Assembly: GCA_018609665.1 (NCBI GenBank)
Contig: JAHENN010000265.1
Location: 1 to 17,048 of the forward strand
From: Haloarculaceae archaeon
GTDB lineage: Archaea; Halobacteriota; Halobacteria; Halobacteriales; Haloarculaceae
DNA length: 17,048 nucleotides
Reading direction: 5' to 3'
Shown here piece by piece: positions 6,471 through 14,600 of the stretch. Position 1 is the first letter of the stretch, and each line of letters opens with the position of its first letter. The notes beneath the pieces were generated by a model, which was not told the origin of the DNA, made no database searches, and saw only the letters and a program-made list of their open reading frames with translations. Made by a program: the position numbers and the translations under genes.

Positions 6471-7493
6471 GTGAAGGAGTTCGGCTTCGAGCTGCGGGTC
6501 TGCGCGTGGGCCGAGCGGCACTGGCCGCCCGGCGACGACGACGGGGACGGCGTCGCGCTCGTCGCCCGACAGCTCGGCACCCGCCGACGCCGGTGGGACA
6601 CGGTCGTCGTCGAGACGACGCGGGCGGCGCTGGACCGGCGGGCGCCGTTCGGCGAGGAGCGGCTCGACTCGGACCTGCTGCACGTCGTCCGCAACGCGCC
6701 GGCCGCCTGGACGTACTACCGCGAGGCGCTGCCGGACCCGGGCTACCCGTGGCGGTACGTCCGCGAGGCGGTCCACCGGGCGGCCGACCGGGGGGTCGTC
6801 GAGACGCGGAAGCGGGCCGGCCGGATCGAGCTCCGGCGGCGGGTCCGCTACCCCGACTGGGTCGACCGGGTCGTCGCCGTCGAGAACAAGCCCGACCTGG
6901 ACGCCTCGGCGGCGCGGGCGCTCGCCGAACAGCTCGAACACGACGTGGCGCTGGGGCTGGCCGACGAGGTGTGGCTGGCGACGCGGGCGACCGACACCGA
7001 CGCCGGCGTCGAGCCGGCGCTGCTGGAGGCGATGCCGGTCGAGGCCGGCATCCTCGTGGTTTCCGCCTCCGACGGCGGCCGCCGCGCCGAGACGGTCTGG
7101 AACCCGCGGGCGCTCGACGCCGAGGCGCCGGGCACCCGGATTCTCGAGCGGCCCGACGACGGCCGCTCGGCGGCCCGCTTCGAGTACGCCGACCCCGGCT
7201 GGAAGCGGCGCAAGCGGCTGGAGGTCGCCGAGCGGGCCTACGAACGGGGGTGGCGCGCCTACGCCGAGACGATGCGGACGGACTGCCGGCACTTCCGGCT
7301 CGTCGACCCCGGGGGGCCGTTCCCCCGGTGTGCGGCGAAGGACCGCGAACAGACGGCCGCGGAGTGTTCCGGCGACTGTCCGGCGTTCGAGCCGGAGCCG
7401 CCGACCTGGCGAACGCGCGGCTGGCCGCTCGAAGGCGGCCCCGGGGCGGCCGCCGAGCGGCTACTCGCGCGGAGGCGCCGGCGCCGGCGCTAG
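6471..7493 (+). CDS. DUF5787 family protein with nuclease-like core motif
   Basis: This 340-residue cytoplasmic protein matches what I know of the haloarchaeal DUF5787 family: the N-terminus 'VKEFGFELRVCAWAE', the central 'RYPDWVDRVVAVENKPDL' and 'DVALGLADEVWLAT'. The function is not known. 'WDTVVVE' (D43) followed by 'VENKPD' (E138-x-K140), a glutamine at 154 and 'ADEVWLAT' resembles the D...(E)xK plus Q layout of PD-(D/E)XK nucleases, with a helical insert between the strands (about 65-130). Four cysteines near the end (C272, C287, C299, C303) could bind zinc or an Fe-S cluster. The start is GTG at 6471, chosen by TATA spacing. The last residues are an Arg-rich run. Its stop overlaps that of the convergent DUF5797 gene. 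Confidence 0.82.
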   Translation: MKEFGFELRVCAWAERHWPPGDDDGDGVALVARQLGTRRRRWDTVVVETTRAALDRRAPFGEERLDSDLLHVVRNAPAAWTYYREALPDPGYPWRYVREAVHRAADRGVVETRKRAGRIELRRRVRYPDWVDRVVAVENKPDLDASAARALAEQLEHDVALGLADEVWLATRATDTDAGVEPALLEAMPVEAGILVVSASDGGRRAETVWNPRALDAEAPGTRILERPDDGRSAARFEYADPGWKRRKRLEVAERAYERGWRAYAETMRTDCRHFRLVDPGGPFPRCAAKDREQTAAECSGDCPAFEPEPPTWRTRGWPLEGGPGAAAERLLARRRRRRR

Positions 7494-7966
7494 TCCGTCT
7501 CCAGCGGCTCGACGTTGACGGCGTCGCGCTCGACGGCCAGCCGGAAGAGGGGGACGGTCGTCCGCTGTACCTCGACGAGCCCGCGGTCCTCGAGGCTCCG
7601 GAGGGCGGACCGGACGGCGTCGACGTCCGGGTCTGGTCCCGTCGCCCGGACGTCGTGCAGCACCGACACGACGCTCTGCGGCTCCGCCTCCGGCCCCGCG
7701 AGGACGTCGACGATGCGGGCCTGTAGCTCCGGGACCCGGACGACGTCGTCGCCGGTCTCGACGCCGAGTTCCGCCTCGGCGGCCGGCGTCGCGCGGATGA
7801 GGCTGTCGTCGTCGCGGTAGTAGTACTCCTCCAGCTCCGACTCCAGATACCGGTGGACCTCGCTGCCGCTGTCCATCCCCCACCGCTCCTGCAGTTCGGC
7901 GTTCTTCGTCGGCTGGAGGGCGACCAGGTCCGCCAGCCGGGACCGGGCCTGCTCCGAGAGGGTCAT
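7490..7966 (-). CDS. DUF5797 family winged-helix protein
   Basis: This 158-residue protein matches the haloarchaeal DUF5797 family as I remember it, beginning 'MTLSEQARSRLADLVALQPT' and continuing 'AELQERWGMDSGSEVH'. An N-terminal helix-turn-helix-like part (1-60) is followed by a strongly conserved 'EEYYYRDDDSLIRAT'. A second winged-helix part covers about 78-150 ('VRSALRSLEDRGLVEVQRT'). Two winged-helix units suggest a transcription regulator or DNA-associated protein, but no target is visible. The start at 7966 is supported by its TATA element. The last codon position shares the palindrome CTAG with the stop of the DUF5787 gene, so the two genes overlap by four bases tail to tail. Confidence 0.87.
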   Translation of the reverse strand: MTLSEQARSRLADLVALQPTKNAELQERWGMDSGSEVHRYLESELEEYYYRDDDSLIRATPAAEAELGVETGDDVVRVPELQARIVDVLAGPEAEPQSVVSVLHDVRATGPDPDVDAVRSALRSLEDRGLVEVQRTTVPLFRLAVERDAVNVEPLETD

Positions 7967-7991
7967 CGGTCGTCCGTAGGCGGGGTCGGCT

Positions 7992-7998
7992 CAAAAAT
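7992..7998 (-). promoter_or_regulatory. TATA-like element of the DUF5797 gene
   Basis: On the minus strand this reads ATTTTTG, centred about 29 nt before the ATG at 7966, which is consistent with a leaderless transcript. Confidence 0.55.
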
Positions 7999-8091
7999 GG
8001 GCCGTTCCGGCGCCGTCCCGCCGTCCGGGCCGCGTTCGGCACGGAGCGGCCCCGAGCGGGTTATTTCGGCGGTCGTCGCGGCACCAAATAC

Positions 8092-8098
8092 TTTTTAT
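8092..8098 (+). promoter_or_regulatory. TATA box that fixes the HMG-CoA reductase homologue start
   Basis: TTTTTAT preceded by AAATAC is centred about 29 nt before the ATG at 8124. A GTG at 8109 in the same frame would lie upstream of the predicted transcription start, so ATG 8124 is preferred. Confidence 0.65.
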
Positions 8099-8123
8099 CG
8101 TCTGTGGAGTGGGTGGGAGACAC

Positions 8124-9746
8124 ATGGTCATCCCGACCCCAGATAGCGGCATCCTGAAGCGGGCGTACGCGAACCTCGTCGGCGGCGGCGGGCGGTTCGT
8201 CTCCCTCGACGTGCCGGACAAGGTGCTGAAGCGGCTCTACACGTACGGGAGCCTGAAAGACACCGACCGCGGCGTCGAGTTCGAGGTGAAAAACCGGCTC
8301 CAGGACGCCAAGTTCGCCGGCATCGACCGCCTGGAAATCAACGGCCAGACGGTCGACTCCGGGCGGGTGCTGCTGGAGACGGCCGACGGCGAGACGCTCC
8401 GGCTCGAGGACGTCACCGAGAACGACCCTATCCCGTTCCCCGTCGGCCGGACCGTGGTCGTCGTCGTCGAGGAGATGGACCTCCCGGCCGGCGACCACGA
8501 CATCGTCATCGAGTTCACGGCCAAGCCGTTCGGCGAGCTGACGCTGGAGATCGGCGACACCATCCGCGACGAGGGCCAGTTGCCGTCGATTCCCCGCGAC
8601 GGCGAGGACAACTACAGCGAGTCGGCCATCGCCGAGCGCCACGACTACCTCGAGAAAGAGACCGGCGTCGACCTGGAGCACGTCCCGGAGTACTCCTTCG
8701 ACGCCGCCCGCGGCGAGGGCAACATCGAGAACTTCGTCGGCGTCGCACAGGTGCCGCTCGGGGTCGCCGGCCCCGTGAAGGTCGACGGCGAGCACGCCGA
8801 CGGCTACTACCCGATTCCGCTGGCGACCACCGAGGGGACGCTCGTCGCCTCCTACAGCCGCGGGATGAAGGCCATCAACATGAGCGGCGGCGCGACGGCG
8901 ACGGTGACCGACGACAAGATGAACCGCGCGCCCGTCTTCGTCTTCGAGGACGCCCGCAACGCCCGCGACTTCCGGGACTGGGTGTTCGACAACTACGACA
9001 CGATCAAGGAGACGGCCGAGGAGACCTCCAGCGTCGCGGAACTGATCGAGATCGAGGACTACATGACGAACAACTTCGCCCACCTCCGGTTCGGCTACCG
9101 GACGGGCGACGCCGCGGGCCAGAACATGGTCGGCAAGGCCACCTTCGCGGCCTGCAACTGGATTCTCCAGGAGTACCCCGGCTACGTGGAGAACTTCTAC
9201 CTCGACGGCAACACCTCGACCGACAAGAAGGCCTCGGCGGTCAACCGGATGATGACCCGCGGCAAGCGGGTCACCGCCGAGGTGACGCTGGACGAGGACA
9301 CCTGCATCCACCACCTCGGCGCCGAACCGGAGAGCCTCGACCACCACGGCAAGATCGCGTCGCTCGGCGCGCTGCTGGTCGGCGGCGAGACCAACGGCGC
9401 CCATCCCGCCAACGGGCTGGCGTCGCTGTTCATCGCCTGCGGCCAGGACGAGGCCAACGTCGCCGAGTCCCACGCCGCCATCGTCAACACGACGCTGCTA
9501 CAGGACGACTCGCTGCACATCTCGGTGACGCTGCCGTCGCTCATCGTCGCCACCTACGGCGGCGGCACCGGCCTGGCGACCCAGCAGGAGTGTCTGGCGA
9601 TGCTGGACTGCGACGGCCCCGGCAACGTCAACAAGTTCGCCGAGATTGCCGCCGCGACCGTCCTCGCCGGCGAGATCTCGCTCGGCGCCGCCATCTCCGC
9701 CTCCGACTGGGTGACCAGCCACGAGTCGCTCGGCCGCAACCGATAA
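8124..9746 (+). CDS. HMG-CoA reductase homologue with extra N-terminal domain
   Basis: This 540-residue protein has a C-terminal HMG-CoA reductase catalytic domain (about 165-540) behind an extra domain of about 160 residues. HMG-CoA reductase makes mevalonate from HMG-CoA with NADPH, the committed step of isoprenoid lipid synthesis. The catalytic residues are all present: E202 in 'NIENFVG', the lysines of 'DKKASAVN' (368-369), D442 in 'GQDEANVAES' and H533 in 'VTSHESLGR'. The cofactor motif is 'DAAGQNMV' (329-336), and the substrate loop is 'PLGVAGP'. The usual haloarchaeal enzyme is about 400 residues without this extension, and several motifs here differ from the class I consensus, so this is probably a divergent paralogue. 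The N-terminal part ('EFEVKNRLQDAKF', 'IPFPVGRTVVVVVEEMDLPAGDHDIVIEF') is a beta-rich domain, perhaps related to DUF6379, as read from 'PAGDHDIVIEF'. Substrate identity is not proven. Confidence 0.85.
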   Translation: MVIPTPDSGILKRAYANLVGGGGRFVSLDVPDKVLKRLYTYGSLKDTDRGVEFEVKNRLQDAKFAGIDRLEINGQTVDSGRVLLETADGETLRLEDVTENDPIPFPVGRTVVVVVEEMDLPAGDHDIVIEFTAKPFGELTLEIGDTIRDEGQLPSIPRDGEDNYSESAIAERHDYLEKETGVDLEHVPEYSFDAARGEGNIENFVGVAQVPLGVAGPVKVDGEHADGYYPIPLATTEGTLVASYSRGMKAINMSGGATATVTDDKMNRAPVFVFEDARNARDFRDWVFDNYDTIKETAEETSSVAELIEIEDYMTNNFAHLRFGYRTGDAAGQNMVGKATFAACNWILQEYPGYVENFYLDGNTSTDKKASAVNRMMTRGKRVTAEVTLDEDTCIHHLGAEPESLDHHGKIASLGALLVGGETNGAHPANGLASLFIACGQDEANVAESHAAIVNTTLLQDDSLHISVTLPSLIVATYGGGTGLATQQECLAMLDCDGPGNVNKFAEIAAATVLAGEISLGAAISASDWVTSHESLGRNR

Positions 9747-9864
9747 CCGAGGGTTTCCTCCGGGGCTTTCCATCTACACTCTCTCCGTCCGCCCGATGTA
9801 GGGTGCGAACGGTACGGGTGGTTCGCTCGTTCACCCGTGAACCGAACCCTCGACCATCTCGAAA

Positions 9865-10167
9865 GTCCTCGGCCGGGTCCGGTCGCGCAGCGAGCGGCGG
9901 TGCCCCGGGGTCGGCCGGCGGCGCCGCCGCCAGCGGGTCCCCGTCGTCGAGCCACCGCCCGGGGCCGGCGTCGGTATCGCCAGGTTCCGCGTCGGCGTTG
10001 CCGGAGTCCGTGTCGGCGCCGCAGCAGCCACAGCCGTCCGTCCGGTCCGTGTCGCCCGTCTCGACGGTCGCGTCGTTCGTGTCCGACGTCGCGGTCGGTG
10101 GTGCGTCCGCGGCGAGGCTCGGCGTCGCTCCCGGCGAGTCGGGCGGATACAAGCCGCCGCGGCGCGG
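9865..10167 (-). other. Coding-like remnant or small acidic gene after the P450
   Basis: The reading frame of the P450 continues past its TAG with no further stop to 9628. From a TTG at 10152 to about 9865, some 96 codons have strong haloarchaeal third-position GC and an acidic Asp/Thr/Ala/Pro-rich composition. They include a cysteine patch ('DGCGCCGAD') and 'GRWLDDGDPLAAAPP'. After about 9865 codon use decays (TTT CGA GAT GGT CGA), although the frame stays open into the 3' end of the HMG-CoA reductase homologue. No ATG or GTG start and no promoter were seen. It may be the 5'-less remnant of a gene, a gene starting with TTG, or chance. The rest of the gap 9747-9864 holds a weak bulged stem after the reductase stop (about 9749-9768) and nothing else. 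Confidence 0.35.
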
Positions 10168-11502
10168 CTACTCGGCCGGCCGGACGGTCGCGTCGACGCC
10201 GTCGACGGGCCGCAGCGTCGGCGTGATGCGGAGGTCGTCGAGGGCGTTTTCGGGGACGTCGACGTCGAAGTCCCTCACGAGCCGCGCGAGCACGAGCGTC
10301 GCGCCGGACAGCGCGAAGCCGCGGCCGATGCAGGCGTGCGGCCCCGTCGAGAAGGGAAAGTACGCGTCGACGGCGTTGGGGTCGCGGCGCGCCCAGCGGT
10401 CGGGGTCGAACGTCTCCGGGTCATCGAAGTGGCGGTCGTCGCGGTGGACCGACCACTGCGGGGTGATGATCGCCGAGCCGTCCTCGATGACGTAGTCGCC
10501 GAGCGGCTGGTCGCCGTCGGCCTGCCGGAAGACGGCCCACGCCGGCGGGTAGAGCCGCAGCGCCTCGCGGTAGGCCCGCTTCGTGTACTTGAGGTCGGCG
10601 AGGTCGTCGTGTTCGGGCGGGCCGTCGCCGAGCACCTCGCGGGCCTCCTCGCGCACCCGGCGGCGGGCCTCGGGGTTCCACGACAGCAGGCTGAGCGTGT
10701 AGGTGAGGCTCAGCGCCGTCGTCTCGTGGCCGGCGATGAGGAACGTCGCCACCTCGTCGCGGATCTGCTCGTCCGGCATGTCGACTTCGGGGTTCTTCGC
10801 GGCCTGCAGCAGCAGCGTCAGCATGTCCGAGCTGGCCTCGCCGCCGTCGGCCAGCGCCGCCCGGCGCCGGTCTATCATCTCCTCGCTGAGCCCGCGGATG
10901 CCCTCGGCGGCGGTCTCGAACTCCTCGGAGGTGGGCGTCGGCACCCACTCGGGCATCGCCACCTCGACGTCGAACTCGAACTCGCGGCCGGCGACGGCCA
11001 TCCACTCGTGGAACTGGTCGGCCCGCTCCTGGCCGATGTCCTCGCCGAGCAGGATTTCGGAGGCGACCCGGATGGTCATGGCGGTCATCGCGCGGTGGAG
11101 GTTCAGCTCCCGCGGGCCGGCGGCCCACGTCTCGGCCAGCCGGTCGGCCCGGCGGGCGGTCGTGTTCGCGTAGGCGGCCACCTGCTCGCCGGCGAAGGCC
11201 GGCGCCATCGCCGACCGCTGCTGTTCCCACAGTTCGCCCTCGCTCTGGACGAGCCCCTGCTCGGCGATCATCGCCGCCGGCCCCTGGGCGTCGACCCGGG
11301 GGAAGTCCTCCCGGCGGTCCAGCGCCGCCTCGATGAGCTCCGGGTTCGTCAGCACGACCAGCGGCGGCCGTCCCGGAACCGGAATCGCGGTGCCGTCCTC
11401 GAACCGCGCCTGGACGCCCTCGAGAAACCGGAAGGTGTCCGAGCCGAACCGGACCGCGTTCAACAGGCCGGCATCCGGCGGCGCCGGCAGTGACCGTGAC
11501 AT
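10168..11502 (-). CDS. Cytochrome P450 monooxygenase
   Basis: This 444-residue heme enzyme inserts oxygen from O2 into an organic substrate using electrons from a ferredoxin partner. Canonical motifs are all present: the I-helix 'AGHETT' (257-262), K-helix E313-x-x-R316, 'FDPDRW' (365-370) and the heme loop 'FSTGPHACIGRGFA', with C391 as the iron ligand. There is no N-terminal membrane helix, so it is soluble, and the length is normal. It could belong to the CYP174 type known from Halobacterium, though that assignment is from memory. The natural substrate is unknown; fatty acids, isoprenoids and carotenoid derivatives are candidates. The ATG at 11502 gives a typical N-terminus. Its promoter is weak (a minus-strand AAAGCC at 11532-11537). 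A Rieske ferredoxin gene lies about 4.5 kb away but nothing ties it to this enzyme. Confidence 0.93.
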   Translation of the reverse strand: MSRSLPAPPDAGLLNAVRFGSDTFRFLEGVQARFEDGTAIPVPGRPPLVVLTNPELIEAALDRREDFPRVDAQGPAAMIAEQGLVQSEGELWEQQRSAMAPAFAGEQVAAYANTTARRADRLAETWAAGPRELNLHRAMTAMTIRVASEILLGEDIGQERADQFHEWMAVAGREFEFDVEVAMPEWVPTPTSEEFETAAEGIRGLSEEMIDRRRAALADGGEASSDMLTLLLQAAKNPEVDMPDEQIRDEVATFLIAGHETTALSLTYTLSLLSWNPEARRRVREEAREVLGDGPPEHDDLADLKYTKRAYREALRLYPPAWAVFRQADGDQPLGDYVIEDGSAIITPQWSVHRDDRHFDDPETFDPDRWARRDPNAVDAYFPFSTGPHACIGRGFALSGATLVLARLVRDFDVDVPENALDDLRITPTLRPVDGVDATVRPAE

Positions 11503-11628
11503 ACCGGAAGGTGCAGGCTGACGTGCTTGTGGCTTTCGCGCCCGGCAGAGGGTTCCGCATGCCGGCCGCGCGACACTCCTGTCGGCCGCCGGCCGATTTT
11601 TTGCATGTTTGGACGGTTTTGTCACAAC

Positions 11629-11637
11629 GCTTGATAC
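11629..11637 (+). promoter_or_regulatory. Possible TATA-like element of the M14 peptidase gene
   Basis: GCTTGATAC lies about 50 nt before the ATG at 11684, so it would give a leader of about 25 nt. No element exists at the leaderless distance. The AT-rich stretch ATTTTTT at 11596-11602 is an alternative, for this gene or for the divergent P450 gene. The 181-nt region 11503-11683 otherwise holds only the palindrome described next. Confidence 0.3.
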
Positions 11638-11660
11638 CCCGCCTCGTTCCACTTCGAGGT

Positions 11661-11675
11661 GGTCGACGGTCGACC
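11661..11675. promoter_or_regulatory. 15-nt palindrome just upstream of the M14 peptidase start
   Basis: GGTCGAC-G-GTCGACC is a perfect 7+1+7 inverted repeat ending eight bases before the ATG at 11684. It overlaps or directly follows the predicted transcription start. This position suits an operator for a dimeric regulator, or a small leader hairpin. GTCGAC is common in this GC-rich genome, so chance is possible. Confidence 0.3.
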
Positions 11676-11683
11676 GCCGTACC

Positions 11684-14600
11684 ATGGTAGACGACACCCC
11701 CCCATCCGACGAGACGGACAGATTCGCCGACGCTGCGGTCGACAGACGGACGTTCGTCCGGCTGTCGGCGGCGACGGGCGCGGCGCTGGCGCTGCCCGGC
11801 AACGCCGCCGCGTCGGTGTCCGATGCCGCCTTCGACGCCGAGTACGAGTACGTCCTCAACCACACGCCGACGGACTACGCGGTCCCGACGCTGGTGCAGT
11901 TCGGCGACCCGACCGGGCCGGCGGCGATGGACGCGGCGACGGACGCCGACACGCGGACGACGACGGAGCCGGAGCCGGCCGCCTACGCGCAGTTGACCGC
12001 CGGACAGGCCGCCTCCGTCTCCGAGCTACCGACCGCCGAGACGTTCACATACGCGCCCGGTGCCAACCCCTTCTGGCGCATCGGCTACTACCCGCTGGGC
12101 GTCTTCCCCGACTCCGAGCGGTGCGTCGATTTCATTCTCTACGAGGAGATGATCGCCGGGATGGAGCATCTTCAGGAGCAGCACCCCGACCGGCTGGACT
12201 TCTACTCCATCGGGACGTCGCCGGGCTGGGACAACCCCCTCTCGGCCCGCGAGGACCCCAAGCCGGTGTACGTCGCCGAGCTGACCAACGACATCAACGA
12301 CGAGGCGTCCTACCGGGAGAAGGAGAAGGTGTTCTGTAGCCTCTCGCTGCACGGCGACGAGCGGGCCGGCGCCGAGGGCGGCTGCCGGTTCGTCGAGGAC
12401 CTGCTGGACGGCCGCGAGCGGGAGACCGAGCGGCTCCTCGACGACGCCGTCATCGTGCTGGCGTTCACCAACCCCGACGGCTGGGTGGCGCGTCACCCCC
12501 AGTACGTCGGGAAGTTCCAGCGCGGCAACGCCGAGGTAGGCGACACCAACCGCCAGTACCCCATCGTCGGCTGGATTACGCCCGACCACTACCCCGCCGA
12601 GCCGCGGGGCAGCGACGCCGAGGACGACCAGGACGGCATCGACAGCGACGTCGACACGGAGTACCTGGAGAACGTCCCCGACAGCCTAGCCATCGTCGAG
12701 CACTTCCGGGACTACGAGAACCTCAACTACGGCGCCGACTTCCACGGCGCCTCGGTGTTCAGCAGCGACTTCGTCTTCGGGCTGATCAGCCAGGCGCAGT
12801 ACGACCACCGCCAGTTCCACGAGCTCTACGGGCTGAACAGCGACGTCGACGACGCGCTGACCGACGAGATCCAGCCGCAGCCGTACACCGCAAACGAGTA
12901 CGACTACGGCACCATCTGGGACCTGCTGGGCTACACCGACTCGGGCATCCAGGGCGACTGGCTGGCCCACCCCAAGTCGCTGGGCGGGCTCGGCATGACG
13001 TCGATGGACTTCGAGATGGCCCAGTCGAACACCATCACCTCGACGTACTACGACCCCAACCGCAACGACAAGCAGTCCCGCGGCTACAAGCAGGGCATCC
13101 GGACGCTGACGAAGTTCGCGGTCCAGAACAGCGACACCCGCACCACCGACGACGAGTTCAGCGCGACCGTCGAGACCGGCGGCAACGCGACGGCCGTCGT
13201 CACGACCGACCGGCTGACCCGCAGCTCCGACCAGCTCGTCTTCGAGGGACGCGGCGGCGACGGCGGCGGTGGCGGCGGCGCACGGACGACCCGCGTCGAC
13301 ACCGACACGGAGGTCTCTCGGGCGACGTCGTCGCTGTCGCTTTCCGACGGCGCCGACGCGACGACGCTCTCGGTGCCGGCGTCGACGCACACGCTGTCGA
13401 TCGACGTCGAGCCGGACGGGCCGGTCGTCGCGACGCTGGAGTCGCCGTCCGGCGAGACGGTCCGGTCGCGGGACAGCACGGCCGCCGCGATGGCCTGCGG
13501 GCCGCACCTCGAGTGGACGGTCCGGGAGCCGGCGGCCGGCCGGTGGACGCTGTCGGTCGAGCCGCGGACGGCGACCGACGAGGTCAACGGCGAGTCCGTC
13601 ACCGCCGAGTCCGTCGACGTCGAGACGACGACGGTCCGGACCGCCGAGGGCGGCACGACCACCCCCGACCCCCGCGAGGTGCTCGGCTACGGCCAGTTCG
13701 ACTACAAGGTCTCGCCGTTCGTCTTCTTCGACGGCGACTTCTTCGACTCGGGCGACGACCTGCGGGCGCTGGACGTCGAGCGGGACTTCGACGACTTCAC
13801 CGAGAACGCCGACGTCGACACCATCCCGGTCGACGCGGTCGACGCGGCCACGCTTCAGGCGTACGACAACGTCGTCGTCATCCACGACGACGGCATCGAC
13901 GACGAGGGGTACGTCGGCGCGCTCGACGAGTTCGTCGACTCCGGCGGCAACCTCGTCGTCACCGACACGGGCGTCAACCTGCTGGGCGCGATGGACAACA
14001 CGGCCGTCGGCGGGCTCGGCGGCGACGCCACCTTCGAGGAGACGTACTACGTCGCCAACCTCGGCGACAAGCGGTCCGACCAGCCGATGCTGGACGGCGC
14101 CCGGCCGGTCCAGCTACAGCTGTGGAAGGTCGCCGGCCTCGGCTACTCCGTCGGCACCGAGGCGCCGATGACCATCGTCGACCAGACGGCCTTCGACGAG
14201 GCGGGCGGTATCGCCGCCGGCGTCCAGGACAGCGGCGTTGCCGCCGGCTCGTTCATCGGCGAGGCGGACGACCTCTCCGGCGAGGTGACCACCCGCGAAC
14301 TCGTCGACAGCGACGCCGGCGCGGTCCACTTCATCGGCGGGCTGTTCCCGCCGGCCAGCCAGGCGAACCTCCATCCGTTCGGCGTGCTGGACTACTCGCC
14401 GTCGTTCCTCGGCTACCTCATGCTGACGAACGCGCTGGGCTACGTCCAGAAGCGGTCCATCGAGGGCGAGACGACCGCCACCTTCGGCGGCGAGTCGACG
14501 TTCGCCGTCGATGACGACCCCGTCGAGACGCCGACGCTGACCGCCAGCGGCAGCCGCAGCGACGACGGGTCGGTGTTCACCGGCGGGCAGACCGACCGGA

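Noticed and set aside
4889..6694. Minus-strand 601-codon frame over the aldehyde dehydrogenase gene
   Set aside because: Arg-rich out-of-frame translation of a gene with complete ALDH motifs.
8061..9473. Minus-strand 470-codon frame antisense to the HMG-CoA reductase homologue
   Set aside because: Val/Asp/Leu-rich mirror frame typical of antisense to GC-rich acidic genes; it has no motifs.
11581..11602. CGGCCG-C-CGGCCG followed by T6 as an intrinsic terminator
   Set aside because: No gene on the plus strand ends upstream of it, and the T-run is as likely to be part of a promoter in this divergent region.
12686..13885. Minus-strand 399-codon frame antisense to the M14 peptidase
   Set aside because: Low-complexity Arg/Val/Asp mirror frame inside a gene with recognisable catalytic residues.
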